Positions 29,022-38,608 of a DNA stretch of 64,000 bases are shown here, in pieces. Position 1 is the stretch's first letter. Each line of letters starts with the position of its first letter. The DNA is from Legionella lansingensis (GTDB lineage Bacteria > Pseudomonadota > Gammaproteobacteria > Legionellales > Legionellaceae). A model generated the notes under the pieces. It made no database searches, had not been told where the DNA came from, and worked only from the letters and a program-made list of their open reading frames with translations. Where the stretch lies: positions 1,485,001 to 1,549,000 of the forward strand of contig NZ_LT906451.1 in the NCBI RefSeq assembly GCF_900187355.1, given 5' to 3'. A program made the translations under genes and the position numbers.

Positions 29022-30542
29022 ATGAAGCAATTTTTGCTATCTTCGGCTGTAAAAGAACCATGGAAACCCGCTAATCGTTATTCTCATCAGGGTCTACTCT
29101 TCTTTTTATTCTTTTTTGCATTCATCTATCTGTGCCCGTGTATTTCTGTTTCTTCCCAAGCAACAACCTCAACAAAAACAAATACTAAGGCACCAACGTG
29201 GCCTACGCCCCAACAATTGCAAATTATTCAAGAACGCATTGACAGCTATCCATTAGAAAAACAGTTGAAGCAGGTCCAACGTCATTATTATGTTAACAAT
29301 CAAGAAGTCCATGAAGAAAAGACCATTTACAATATAACGAAGGATTTTAGCCAAACAACATTTAAGCAAGAAGTTAAGTTTTTTTTAACTCGCTTTAATC
29401 AACCTGTTAGTTTCATTTTGTGTGTTTTTACTAAGCCCGTTATTTTTTCTGATGTTAGCTTTGAAGCAATGAGTAATTTCGAGTGGGCGATTTTTAAAGA
29501 AAATGCTTCTTTTTCTTATAGCAAATTTGATTATATGGCCAACTTTTATCAAACTGTTTTCTCAGACGATGTTGATTTTTATTCTGTAAAATTTAATCAC
29601 ACAGCTAATTTTACGGATGCTAATTTTAATGGTATTGCCGCTTTTAGCCGCACAAGGTTTGCTACAATAGTCGATTTTATGGATGTGGATTTTGCTAAAA
29701 ATGCTGTTTTTAATGATGTTACTTTTGGCGAAAGAGCTGGTTTTGCTCGCGTAATATTCAACAGTGACGTTAATTTTAGTAGAGCGAAATTTGGCAAAGT
29801 CGCTAATTTCTCCTTCAGTCGATTTCGGGGGAATACCCTCTTTTACAATACTCAACTTCCAGATTACCTTGATTTCTCCCATATCATGGAAATTGCACAA
29901 CCCATCGAGTTGAATAACATTAACAAAACCATCGAAAAAATAACTTATATTAATTTAATAGGCACAGATATTAGTAAAGTGAAGCTCGACTATAATTTTT
30001 TTACACTGTATTTCCCCTCCGAGGCGAATGACAGTCAGATAAGGGATGTTTACGAGAATTTACTTAAGGTTCAAAAAGATAATGAATTTACTGACGGCTA
30101 TAAAAAACTCTCAGTAGAATTTAAGACGTATGACTATATGGCTAATCGTGACTATATCCGATATTTTTTTGATAAAAATATATGGTATTTTGGTTTTGAG
30201 AAATCTCGTCTCATCTTAATTGTTGTTTATCTTATTTTATTTTTTAGTATTATCAATAATTTTTTCTACAGTAGATTAGAACATGGTGTTTATCATATCC
30301 CGTTTCTTAATGTGCAGTCAGGCAGTAAGGTGATTGAGAAAAATTTCGTTCTACGGTATATATTTTATTTTCCAATCAGTGTTTTATATACTAGTTTAAT
30401 CATGTTGGGGGGTATCTTTGGTTTCCAGGCAGAGTTTAAAGAAATTAAAAAAGAAAGTTTCTTTTTCTCTATATTCTTTGTATTAATGGTCATATCAGGG
30501 TTTATATCCACCTTTTTGATATTACAATACATACTTCATTAA
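29022..30542 (+). CDS. pentapeptide-repeat membrane protein
   Basis: 506 residues. An apolar segment at about 24-45 is a signal peptide or anchor. Residues about 125-275 form pentapeptide repeats with Phe at the core (ANFTDANFNG, AAFSRTRF, VNFSRAKF), predicted to make a right-handed beta-helix. The C-terminal third has three likely membrane helices (about 394-413, 446-468, 480-505). No ion-channel selectivity motif is seen. Function unknown. The next gene starts 2 nt after its stop. Confidence 0.75.
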   Translation: MKQFLLSSAVKEPWKPANRYSHQGLLFFLFFFAFIYLCPCISVSSQATTSTKTNTKAPTWPTPQQLQIIQERIDSYPLEKQLKQVQRHYYVNNQEVHEEKTIYNITKDFSQTTFKQEVKFFLTRFNQPVSFILCVFTKPVIFSDVSFEAMSNFEWAIFKENASFSYSKFDYMANFYQTVFSDDVDFYSVKFNHTANFTDANFNGIAAFSRTRFATIVDFMDVDFAKNAVFNDVTFGERAGFARVIFNSDVNFSRAKFGKVANFSFSRFRGNTLFYNTQLPDYLDFSHIMEIAQPIELNNINKTIEKITYINLIGTDISKVKLDYNFFTLYFPSEANDSQIRDVYENLLKVQKDNEFTDGYKKLSVEFKTYDYMANRDYIRYFFDKNIWYFGFEKSRLILIVVYLILFFSIINNFFYSRLEHGVYHIPFLNVQSGSKVIEKNFVLRYIFYFPISVLYTSLIMLGGIFGFQAEFKEIKKESFFFSIFFVLMVISGFISTFLILQYILH

Positions 30543-30544
30543 AT

Positions 30545-31264
30545 ATGGCTATCACAAGGGATGCACAAAAAAGAAAAATAGCGACTATATTATGGAGCTT
30601 GGCTTTTTTTATCGCGGCTTTGAATCTAGTATTAATGCTCGTGATCAATATTCAGGTCCATAGGATTGTTCAGAGAGTTATTTCCGTAGGAAAATTACAC
30701 ACGCAGATCATGGAACTTACAAACGTTTCCAATCTTATACCCGGTTTGATTCAAAAATATGTATTTACTATGGACTCTAGGTACTTACAAGAGTATTGGC
30801 GTCAACTTGAAACGGAACACGTCTTCGATAGAATTCTTGCACAATTGTCTCAATATACTCCGTATACTTCAGTACTTAAAAAGATTAAAGCCTCAGATGA
30901 CAAATTGAGACTTCAGGAAATTGCTGTGTTAAAACTTATTTTTTCTGCATACCATATCCCCGAAGAAGTTATTCATCCTAAGATTGCTGCTTACCGCTTG
31001 TCAGGTGCACAAGAGATTATGACTGATGCGGAAAAACTGCAGACAGCAAGAGATATATTATTTAGTGTCAATCATGAAAAGGAACTTCAAAACACTCAGA
31101 GAACCATTCAATACTTGAAAAAACTCCTGGATGAGCATTTGCAAAGTACTATCGTCGCAGGCAGAAGAGTTACGCATTTTTTTGTAGCTACGCTCATTAC
31201 CTTGTCGATCTTTTTGGTTCTTATTATTGCCTCCATTCTATGGCTACGATTGATTGATAAGTAG
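30545..31264 (+). CDS. two-helix membrane protein with a sensor-like periplasmic domain
   Basis: 239 residues. A membrane helix at about 11-38 and another at about 209-237 flank some 170 periplasmic residues that are mostly helical. This resembles the ligand-binding half of a chemoreceptor or histidine kinase, but the protein ends just after the second helix and has no HAMP, kinase or methyl-accepting region. It begins 2 nt after the pentapeptide-repeat gene with no clear ribosome-binding site, which implies translational coupling and a joint function. Confidence 0.65.
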   Translation: MAITRDAQKRKIATILWSLAFFIAALNLVLMLVINIQVHRIVQRVISVGKLHTQIMELTNVSNLIPGLIQKYVFTMDSRYLQEYWRQLETEHVFDRILAQLSQYTPYTSVLKKIKASDDKLRLQEIAVLKLIFSAYHIPEEVIHPKIAAYRLSGAQEIMTDAEKLQTARDILFSVNHEKELQNTQRTIQYLKKLLDEHLQSTIVAGRRVTHFFVATLITLSIFLVLIIASILWLRLIDK

Positions 31265-31274
31265 CTCAAATAAG

Positions 31275-31302
31275 TTGACGCTAATCTTTAGTTCTGTAGA
31301 AT
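31275..31302 (+). promoter_or_regulatory. probable promoter of the Entner-Doudoroff operon
   Basis: TTGACG at 31275-31280 and TAGAAT at 31297-31302 are 16 nt apart, a good sigma-70 match. The -10 box is 26 nt before the zwf ATG. Confidence 0.5.
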
Positions 31303-31328
31303 TGGGGCATTAAAGTCAAGGATTAGAC

Positions 31329-32801
31329 ATGACGAGAATATCAGGCGCTAATAAAGCTTGCGATTTGATTTTATTTGGTACTTTAGGTGACCTTGCTGGT
31401 CGCAAGTTACTACCCGCCTTGTATCAATTGGAGAAATCTGGTCTATTATCTCCCGATAGCAGGATTATTGGTGTGGCACGTGACGATTTAGCTACTGCGA
31501 GCTACATACAGGTTGTTGAATCCAGGCTAGAACAATTTCTTAACACACCCTTAGAAACGGATGTGTGGTACCGCTTACAACAAAAACTGCAATATGCAAA
31601 AATTGAACTCACCCAAGCGGTAGATTATCAAAAACTGGCTGCGCTAACGCAACCTGAATTGCGTATCCCAGTGAGCTATTTTGCTACACCCCCGTCTTTA
31701 TTCGGAAATATAAGTCAGGGTCTCTCTATGGTAGGTCTTGCACAAGATCCTGCACGTGTTGTGCTAGAAAAGCCTATCGGCCATGATCTGGCTTCTTCCA
31801 TTGTGATCAATAACGAAGTGTCTCGCTATTTTAATGAAGAACAAATCTATCGTATTGACCATTATCTTGGTAAAGAAACTGTATTGAATCTATTGGTGTT
31901 ACGTTTTGCAAACGCAATTTTTACCTCAAACTGGGACAATACAACTATTGATCATGTGCAAATAACCGTGGCTGAAGAAGTTGGGGTAGAAGGACGATGG
32001 GGATATTATGATGATGCTGGACAAACACGCGACATGGTGCAAAATCATCTTTTGCAAATATTGTCGTTGATCGCCATGGAACCACCCAGGGATTTGGATG
32101 CTGGTAGTATCCGAGATGAAAAACTCAAAGTTTTGAAGGCATTACGCCCTATTGATTTGTCGAATGTGCAGGAGAATACCGTTCGTGGGCAATATATCAG
32201 AGGGTTCGTCAATAGCAAACCAGTACCTGCCTACCTAGAAGAGGTAGATGCCCGCGAAAATAGCAAGACTGAAACCTTCGTTGCCCTAAAAGTAAATATT
32301 GATAATTGGCGATGGGCTGGCGTGCCTTTTTACTTGCGCACAGGGAAGCGAATGCCTAAAAAACATAGTGAGGTTGCTATTTGTTTCAAACCACAGCCCC
32401 ATAACATTTTTCATAAAATTTACAAATACTTAGCGCCAAATAAGCTCATTATTCGCCTGCAACCAGATGAAGGCGTGGAAGTGCAAATCATGAATAAGGT
32501 GCCTGGCTTGGATGAAAAGATGCAATTGCAGCAATCCAAATTGGATTTGAGTTTTGATGAAACCTTCAAATCACAGCGCATTGCTGATGCTTACGAGCGC
32601 CTCTTACTAGAAGTGATGTTGGGGAATCAATATCTATTTGTTCGTCGAGATGAAGTTGAGCATGCTTGGAAATGGGTAGATGGTATCTTAGAAGCCTGGC
32701 GGCACTATCATGAGCCTCCAGCGGCTTATCAGGCTGGAACATGGGGACCTACTGCAGCAACGTCTTTATTAGCAAGAGACGGGCGTAACTGGGACGAATA
32801 A
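31329..32801 (+). CDS. zwf: glucose-6-phosphate 1-dehydrogenase
   Basis: Oxidises glucose 6-phosphate to 6-phosphogluconolactone with NADP+. 490 residues. The N-terminus has the Rossmann start LILFGTLGDLAGRKLLPALYQL. The active site is in RIDHYLGKETVLNLLVLRFAN. AAGGA precedes the ATG. First gene of the glucose operon; its stop shares one base with the pgl start. The order zwf-pgl-edd-glk-eda-transporter is that known from Legionella. Confidence 0.96.
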   Translation: MTRISGANKACDLILFGTLGDLAGRKLLPALYQLEKSGLLSPDSRIIGVARDDLATASYIQVVESRLEQFLNTPLETDVWYRLQQKLQYAKIELTQAVDYQKLAALTQPELRIPVSYFATPPSLFGNISQGLSMVGLAQDPARVVLEKPIGHDLASSIVINNEVSRYFNEEQIYRIDHYLGKETVLNLLVLRFANAIFTSNWDNTTIDHVQITVAEEVGVEGRWGYYDDAGQTRDMVQNHLLQILSLIAMEPPRDLDAGSIRDEKLKVLKALRPIDLSNVQENTVRGQYIRGFVNSKPVPAYLEEVDARENSKTETFVALKVNIDNWRWAGVPFYLRTGKRMPKKHSEVAICFKPQPHNIFHKIYKYLAPNKLIIRLQPDEGVEVQIMNKVPGLDEKMQLQQSKLDLSFDETFKSQRIADAYERLLLEVMLGNQYLFVRRDEVEHAWKWVDGILEAWRHYHEPPAAYQAGTWGPTAATSLLARDGRNWDE

Positions 32802-33484
32802 TGAAAATCCATCGTTTTGAAAACAGTCATCTGCTAAACCAGCATTTTGCTCAAAAAATAACAGTTTTACTCACGCAAGCCATCGATAAGCGTGGACATG
32901 CTTTTTTCGTGGTCTCAGGCGGCAAAACTCCGGTAGGTTTATTCAACATATTAGCTCGCGCTGATTTGCAATGGGAGAAGATTACCATCATCTTAACAGA
33001 TGAGCGTCTTTTGACACCTACAGAGAAGGATAGTAATGAGCGGCTTGTTAAAGAGACTTTATTGCAGCATAACGCTGCTAAAGCTGGATTTATCAGTCTA
33101 TATCATGAAAAAGCTTGTGAGCAGGAAGGTGAAACTATTCTCGAACATCGTTTGAGCGCATTGCCTACGTTCGATGTCGTTATTCTTGGAATGGGTGAAG
33201 ATGGACATACTGCTTCTTTGTTCCCTTGTAGTGCCGAGATCGGTGCTGGTTTGGAGACGAAGGCTTCTTTTGTAGTAGTAAAACCCACCAAGGCACCTTA
33301 TAAGCGGGTTTCATTAACTAAGACACGTTTAGCCAATAGCAGGACAATTTTCTTGCATCTATTGGGTGAGAATAAACTTATTGTTTTGAATAAAGCGATA
33401 AGTGGCAATAATGCATTAGAAATGCCTATCCGCGCCTTTTTGCATCACCCCATGATTGATCTGCAAGTGATGTTTGCACCCTAG
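32801..33484 (+). CDS. pgl: 6-phosphogluconolactonase
   Basis: Hydrolyses the lactone made by Zwf to 6-phosphogluconate. 227 residues, cytosolic. Recognised by [22 protein letters not shown] and the strongly conserved [15 protein letters not shown]. The start overlaps the zwf stop by one base, so the two are coupled. edd follows 13 nt after its stop. Confidence 0.94.
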   Translation: MKIHRFENSHLLNQHFAQKITVLLTQAIDKRGHAFFVVSGGKTPVGLFNILARADLQWEKITIILTDERLLTPTEKDSNERLVKETLLQHNAAKAGFISLYHEKACEQEGETILEHRLSALPTFDVVILGMGEDGHTASLFPCSAEIGAGLETKASFVVVKPTKAPYKRVSLTKTRLANSRTIFLHLLGENKLIVLNKAISGNNALEMPIRAFLHHPMIDLQVMFAP

Positions 33485-33497
33485 TAGAGGTAAAGTC

Positions 33498-35348
33498 ATG
33501 CATCCCATTATCAAACAAGTTACAGAAAGAATTACTGTTCGTAGCAAAAAGACTCGCGGACATTATTTAAAACACATGGAAGAAGCACGTCTCAAGGGAC
33601 CTCATCGAAGTGTTCTTCAGTGTGGAAATTTAGCCCATGGATTTGCAGCTTGCCATGCTCGAGAAAAGGCAGATTTGCGCGCTATGAGCAAGCCAAATAT
33701 TGCCATCATCTCTGCCTATAATGATATGTTGTCAGCTCATCAACCTTATGAAAATTACCCATTAATACTCAAAGAAGCTATTCGTGAAGCAGGAGGTGTA
33801 GCCCAATTTGCAGGTGGCGTACCCGCTATGTGTGATGGCATTACTCAAGGACAGCCAGGCATGGAGCTTAGCCTCATGAGTCGTGATATTATAGCTATGT
33901 CAGCGGCACTTGCCCTAGCGCACAATATGTTTGATGGTGGTTTGATGCTGGGAATTTGTGACAAAATTGTTCCTGGTTTATTAATAGCTGCCCTTCGTTT
34001 TGGGCATTTACCGTTCATCTTTGTCCCAGCTGGTCCTATGCCCTCGGGTATTCCAAATAAAGAAAAAGCGCGGGTGCGGCAACTGTATGCACAAGGCAAC
34101 GTTGGCAGGGAGGCACTACTTGAAGTGGAAGCAGCCTCTTATCATGCTCCTGGAACGTGTACGTTTTATGGCACAGCGAACTCAAATCAATTAATTGTTG
34201 AGGTGATGGGGTTGCATTTACCTGGTGCGTCTTTTGTTAATCCTCAAACCAAGTTACGAGAGGCGCTAACAAAGGCAGCTGGGCGAAAGATTAGCTCTCT
34301 TACCCATTTGGATAATAATTATTTACCCATTAGCAAAATTATAGATAGTAAAGCTATAGTCAATGGCATGATTGCTTTGTTAGCAACAGGAGGATCAACT
34401 AACCACACAATGCATTTAGTCGCTGTAGCTCGCGCAGCCGGCATCATCATTGATTGGGATGATTTTGCAGAGTTATCCAAAGCAGTGCCACTCATCGCAC
34501 GAATTTACCCAAATGGACAGGCAGATATCAACCAATTTCAAAATGCTGGTGGTATGGCCTATTTAATTCGTACTCTATTGGATAACCATCTGCTACATAA
34601 CGATGTTCATACCGTGGTAGGGTCTGGTTTGCGACAATACACGCAACAACCCCTGGTAAAAGATAACGAGTTAGAGTGGGTAGATGGACCAATAGAATCT
34701 ACTGATCCGGATGTACTGACCGCTGTCTCGACACCTTTTAAAGAGCAGGGTGGGTTACAGGTATTGTCAGGAAATCTGGGCAGGGCCATCATTAAAACGT
34801 CCTCTTTACCACCAGGTGCCGAAGTTGTTCAGGCCCCAGCCGTTGTTTTCTCTAGTCAGCATGAGTTAGATGCGGCATTTAAAGCGGGTGAATTAGATAA
34901 AGACTGCATCGTTGTCGTACGCTTTCAAGGACCAAAAGCTTGTGGTATGCCTGAGTTGCATCAACTGACACCACTACTTGGTGTATTACAAGATCGTGGT
35001 TTTAAAGTGGCCTTGGTGACAGATGGTCGTATGTCTGGTGCTTCAGGTAAAATACCGGCAGCGATTCATGTAACACCAGAGGCAGTGGACGGAGGAATGA
35101 TTGCCCGGATTAAAACAGGTGACTTGATTCTTGTGGATAGTCAAAGCGGCCTCCTTGAGGTGCTGGTCCCTGAGAATGAGTTAGCTCAACGTTTGCCAGC
35201 AAAACAGATGTTCCCTGAGTGTTCATATGGAATGGGAAGAGAGCTTTTCCATAAATTTCGCTTGCAATTAACTGGAGCAGAACAGGGGGCTTCAGGTTTA
35301 TTCTTTGCTGAGGAATATGTAGATGATAAGTCAGCCCTATCTGTCTAA
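33498..35348 (+). CDS. edd: 6-phosphogluconate dehydratase
   Basis: Dehydrates 6-phosphogluconate to KDPG, the committed step of the Entner-Doudoroff pathway. 616 residues, the usual Edd length. Iron-sulfur IlvD/Edd motifs include [29 protein letters not shown] and [21 protein letters not shown] 33498 follows AGAGGT; an ATG at 33474 inside pgl is less likely. Its last 26 nt overlap the glucokinase gene in another frame. Confidence 0.96.
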   Translation: MHPIIKQVTERITVRSKKTRGHYLKHMEEARLKGPHRSVLQCGNLAHGFAACHAREKADLRAMSKPNIAIISAYNDMLSAHQPYENYPLILKEAIREAGGVAQFAGGVPAMCDGITQGQPGMELSLMSRDIIAMSAALALAHNMFDGGLMLGICDKIVPGLLIAALRFGHLPFIFVPAGPMPSGIPNKEKARVRQLYAQGNVGREALLEVEAASYHAPGTCTFYGTANSNQLIVEVMGLHLPGASFVNPQTKLREALTKAAGRKISSLTHLDNNYLPISKIIDSKAIVNGMIALLATGGSTNHTMHLVAVARAAGIIIDWDDFAELSKAVPLIARIYPNGQADINQFQNAGGMAYLIRTLLDNHLLHNDVHTVVGSGLRQYTQQPLVKDNELEWVDGPIESTDPDVLTAVSTPFKEQGGLQVLSGNLGRAIIKTSSLPPGAEVVQAPAVVFSSQHELDAAFKAGELDKDCIVVVRFQGPKACGMPELHQLTPLLGVLQDRGFKVALVTDGRMSGASGKIPAAIHVTPEAVDGGMIARIKTGDLILVDSQSGLLEVLVPENELAQRLPAKQMFPECSYGMGRELFHKFRLQLTGAEQGASGLFFAEEYVDDKSALSV

Positions 35349-36336
35349 CGTAAATCGTTATGCGATTGTCATGGATATTGGTGGCACAAATGCCCGCTTT
35401 TGTCGGGTAAATCTGGATAATCTGGTTGTTGATTGCATGACGATATATCCTTGTGCCAATTTTTCAACGTTTCTTGAAGCATTAATATTTTATCAAGAAT
35501 CACAGGGTCTTAGGGACATTAAGCATGTGGTAATAGCTATCGCTTGTCCTATTACAAATGATTTTGTGCGTATGACCAATTTTCACTGGCAGTTTTCTAT
35601 CAAACAAACGAAACAAGAACTTGAGTTACTTCATCTTGAAGTTCTAAATGACTTTACCGCGATAGCCATGAGTCTTCCTATTCTAAAAGAACATGAAAAA
35701 ACTAAAGTGGGTGGTGGTATTGTTGATACTAGCAAACCGATGGTGGTTCTTGGTGCTGGAACGGGTTTAGGCGTGGCGCATTTAATCCCCACGACGACAA
35801 GCTTTGTTCCTTTAGCTGGGGAAGGAGGGCACACCACGTGGGCTGCCCAGACTGAGCAAGAATGGTTTATTCAGCGTTTTTTAGCCGATCGCTATGGTCA
35901 TGTGTCATGTGAGCGCTTGTTATCAGGGCCTGGTTTGGAAAGTCTTTATTTAGCCCTAACGACTTACCAGAAAAAAGAAGCGCGCTCTCTTTCTGCAGCA
36001 GAGATCGCTAAGCTGGCTTTAACAGGTCAGTGCGAGTTAGCAGAGGCTTCCGTTGCGCAGTTTTTTGCTTGCTTGGGTAGTGTTGCTGGAGATTTAGCGT
36101 TAACTCTTGGGGCTTTGGGAGGTGTTTACATTGCTGGAGGTATCGTTCCTAAAATACTGCCCTTAATTGAAGACAGTGAGTTTAGAGTTCGTTTCGAAGC
36201 AAAAGGGCGATCCAGTTACTTTAATCGTCAAATTGCTACCTATGTGATCGTTGCAGAACAGCCTGGTTTAATCGGTGCGGCGGTTTATTTAAAACAAATT
36301 ATAACTAGGGAGACCTTAAAGGAGCATCATGACTAA
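35323..36336 (+). CDS. glk: glucokinase
   Basis: Phosphorylates imported glucose with ATP, giving the Zwf substrate. 337 residues of the bacterial Glk group, with phosphate-binding [13 protein letters not shown], catalytic [12 protein letters not shown] and adenosine-binding [11 protein letters not shown]. It begins inside the end of edd (26-nt overlap) after TGAGGA and overlaps eda by 8 nt, so translation is tightly coupled. Confidence 0.94.
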   Translation: MISQPYLSNVNRYAIVMDIGGTNARFCRVNLDNLVVDCMTIYPCANFSTFLEALIFYQESQGLRDIKHVVIAIACPITNDFVRMTNFHWQFSIKQTKQELELLHLEVLNDFTAIAMSLPILKEHEKTKVGGGIVDTSKPMVVLGAGTGLGVAHLIPTTTSFVPLAGEGGHTTWAAQTEQEWFIQRFLADRYGHVSCERLLSGPGLESLYLALTTYQKKEARSLSAAEIAKLALTGQCELAEASVAQFFACLGSVAGDLALTLGALGGVYIAGGIVPKILPLIEDSEFRVRFEAKGRSSYFNRQIATYVIVAEQPGLIGAAVYLKQIITRETLKEHHD

Positions 36337-36976
36337 TCGTTGGTTGTTGCAACCAGGTGCTTTATTCTCTCAAAGCCCCATCATTCCCGTTATTGTACTT
36401 CACGACTTGGCTTCGGCATTGCCGCTAGCGAAGGCTTTGATTTCGGGAGGAATTAACGTCTTGGAAATTACGTTACGAACGCCAGCGGCGCTCGCTGCGA
36501 TTCGGTTGTTGAGACAGGAAATCCCAGAGGCATTGGTGGGAGCGGGAACAGTAACTTCAGTTTTGCAACTTCGTCAGTGTATTGAAGCCGGAGCGCAGTT
36601 TGCCATTAGCCCTGGATTAACTCGAGAATTATTGCAAGCAGCTTGGGAAGAAGATATTCCCTTTATTCCTGGCGCTGCCAGCATATCGGAGTTGATGGAA
36701 GGCATGGCTGTAGGCTATAGACATTTTAAATTTTTTCCCGCGGAAGCCTTGGGAGGATTAACGATGTTAAAGGCTATCCATGGTCCTTTTCCAGAATTGT
36801 GCTTTTGCGCAACGGGAGGTGTCAATGAGAAAAACTTTCTGGACTATTTGAGTTTACCTAATGTAGAGTGTGTCGGAGGTTCCTGGATAGTACCTAATGA
36901 GGCAATTAAACAGAAATCTTGGTATCGCATTACGGAGTTGGCTATAGACGCGAGAGCACAAGTGACTTCTTTCTAA
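36329..36976 (+). CDS. eda: KDPG aldolase (2-dehydro-3-deoxy-phosphogluconate aldolase)
   Basis: Cleaves KDPG to pyruvate and glyceraldehyde 3-phosphate. 215 residues. Catalytic Glu46 is in VLEITLRTP, and the Schiff-base Lys134 is in RHFKFFPAEA. VGAGTV and SPGL are family landmarks. AAGGAG precedes the ATG, which lies inside the end of glk. The transporter gene follows 67 nt later. Confidence 0.95.
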   Translation: MTNRWLLQPGALFSQSPIIPVIVLHDLASALPLAKALISGGINVLEITLRTPAALAAIRLLRQEIPEALVGAGTVTSVLQLRQCIEAGAQFAISPGLTRELLQAAWEEDIPFIPGAASISELMEGMAVGYRHFKFFPAEALGGLTMLKAIHGPFPELCFCATGGVNEKNFLDYLSLPNVECVGGSWIVPNEAIKQKSWYRITELAIDARAQVTSF

Positions 36977-37043
36977 GCACCTCAGGACTCGGGTGGTAGC
37001 TTCTGTGGGAAAAGCTAGGATTTACATATTTTAAGGACAAAAC

Positions 37044-38459
37044 ATGGCTTGGTTAGTAGCAATCATTGGATCAGTAACGGGTTTCTTATTTGGTTATGAT
37101 GAAGGGATAATTGCAGGTTCTTTAGGTCTCATAAGAAATTATTTTGGTCTCACCCATACCGACGTAGGAATCATCGCTTCTGCGCTACCGTTCGGCGCTT
37201 TAATTGGCTCCATGTTTATCGGCGCGTTGTTGGCATCACGTTTTGTTAAGCGCTTTGGCAGGCGGTCTATTTTGTTTTGGGCAGGTCTTCTTTTCCTTGT
37301 GGGAGCTCTAGGAACAGCCTCGGCAGAGGAGGAATGGATACTGATCTTGGCTCGTTTAGTTTTAGGGGTTGCTATTGGTACTGCGGCTGTTACTACACCG
37401 CTCTATCTTGCAGAAACGGCTCCTATGCAGCTTAGGGGGGCTATGGTCGCTATTTATCAACTGGCCATTACTGTTGGGATTGTTTGCGCTTACTCAGCCA
37501 ATTGTTTGCTCATCGAACATCATGCATGGCGTACTATGTTTGCCTCAAGCGCTGTTCCGGCATTCATTCTCATTCTAGGTATCTTCTTTTTGCCAGAATC
37601 GCCGCGCTGGTTAGTTAGTGTGGGGAAGGAAGATGCTGCAGCTCAAGCCTTAAAGCGATTGCGTAAAAATCAATCCACAAATGAAGAACTTAGAGATATT
37701 CAAACGACCTTGGCAAATGAGCCCAAAGACCATAATTGGCGCTTGTTATTTAGGATGCCTTTATTACCTGTTTTAGTATTGGGGATGATGCTTTTTTGCT
37801 TACAACAACTCAGCGGAATTAATATCATTATTTACTTTGCACCAGAAATTTTTAAAAATTTAGGGTTTACCAATGCGGTGGGACAAATGCTAGCCACTAT
37901 GGGCATTGGTGTAGTTAATCTCCTCGTTACCATCGCAGCAATAATTTATATTGATAAGGCCGGAAGACGAAAGCTACTGTTAATCGGCTTCACAGGGGCA
38001 TCAATAAGTTTAGCTGCTTTAAGTATTTTTTCTTTCTATCATGCAGCCTTACTGGCTTATCTATCTGTCATATGCCTTACAGCTTATATTTTTTCTTTCG
38101 CAATTAGCATCGGGCCTGTTCCTCATATCGCAATGTCAGAAATTTTTCCCTTACATGTTCGGGGCATGGGGATGGGGATGTCTTCAATTAGTAACTGGGG
38201 TTTTAATACCCTTACTGTGTTTAGTTTCCCCATTTTACACCATGAATTTGGGATTGAATTGACGTTTGCTCTCTATGGTTTCATCTGTTTGCTAGGCCTG
38301 TTTTACACCTATTACTACATGCCGGAAACCAAAAACATTAGCCTTGAAGCGATCGAAGACTATTTAATGAAAGGAAAGCCATTACGCTATCTTGGTCGGC
38401 AGCAAGATAGCAGGACGCACGTGCCAGAATCAAGTTTGGTTTATAAAGAAGCCTTATAA
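37044..38459 (+). CDS. sugar porter family MFS symporter (YwtG-like)
   Basis: A 471-residue inner-membrane carrier with twelve expected helices. Sugar-porter signatures are GYDEGIIAGSLGLI in helix 1, FGRRSIL, LPESPRWLVS before the central loop, QQLSGINIIIYFAPEIF in helix 7 and YMPETKNISLEAIE at the end. Probable glucose/H+ symporter, given its place after the glucose operon; in Legionella this position is named ywtG. AAGGAC precedes the ATG. Confidence 0.9.
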   Translation: MAWLVAIIGSVTGFLFGYDEGIIAGSLGLIRNYFGLTHTDVGIIASALPFGALIGSMFIGALLASRFVKRFGRRSILFWAGLLFLVGALGTASAEEEWILILARLVLGVAIGTAAVTTPLYLAETAPMQLRGAMVAIYQLAITVGIVCAYSANCLLIEHHAWRTMFASSAVPAFILILGIFFLPESPRWLVSVGKEDAAAQALKRLRKNQSTNEELRDIQTTLANEPKDHNWRLLFRMPLLPVLVLGMMLFCLQQLSGINIIIYFAPEIFKNLGFTNAVGQMLATMGIGVVNLLVTIAAIIYIDKAGRRKLLLIGFTGASISLAALSIFSFYHAALLAYLSVICLTAYIFSFAISIGPVPHIAMSEIFPLHVRGMGMGMSSISNWGFNTLTVFSFPILHHEFGIELTFALYGFICLLGLFYTYYYMPETKNISLEAIEDYLMKGKPLRYLGRQQDSRTHVPESSLVYKEAL

Positions 38460-38464
38460 GAAAG

Positions 38465-38500
38465 CAGGCAACGCAAGCTGCCTGATATTCTATCTTTTTT
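38465..38500 (+). terminator. possible weak terminator of the glucose operon
   Basis: CAGGCA / TGCCTG with an eight-base loop lies 6 nt after the transporter stop. A T6 run ends at 38500, but about 10 nt after the stem, so the fit is imperfect. Confidence 0.35.
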
Positions 38501-38514
38501 AATGGAGGCTACTG

Positions 38515-38553
38515 CCTTTTCGAATCCCCGCGGCATTGACCGCGGGGTCCATC
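38515..38553. repeat. short palindromic dispersed repeat, copy 2
   Basis: A 39-nt element with a perfect hairpin (CCCCGCGG / CCGCGGGG, loop CATTGA) preceded by CCTTTTCGAAT. It is the inverse of 5396-5434, with 35 of 39 bases shared. It lies between the convergent transporter and glucoamylase genes. Confidence 0.75.
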
Positions 38554-38608
38554 ATCTCTGTCTAGATCAAGCCGGTAATTCGAGATCGCTTAAGTTAATC
38601 GGAGTGAA

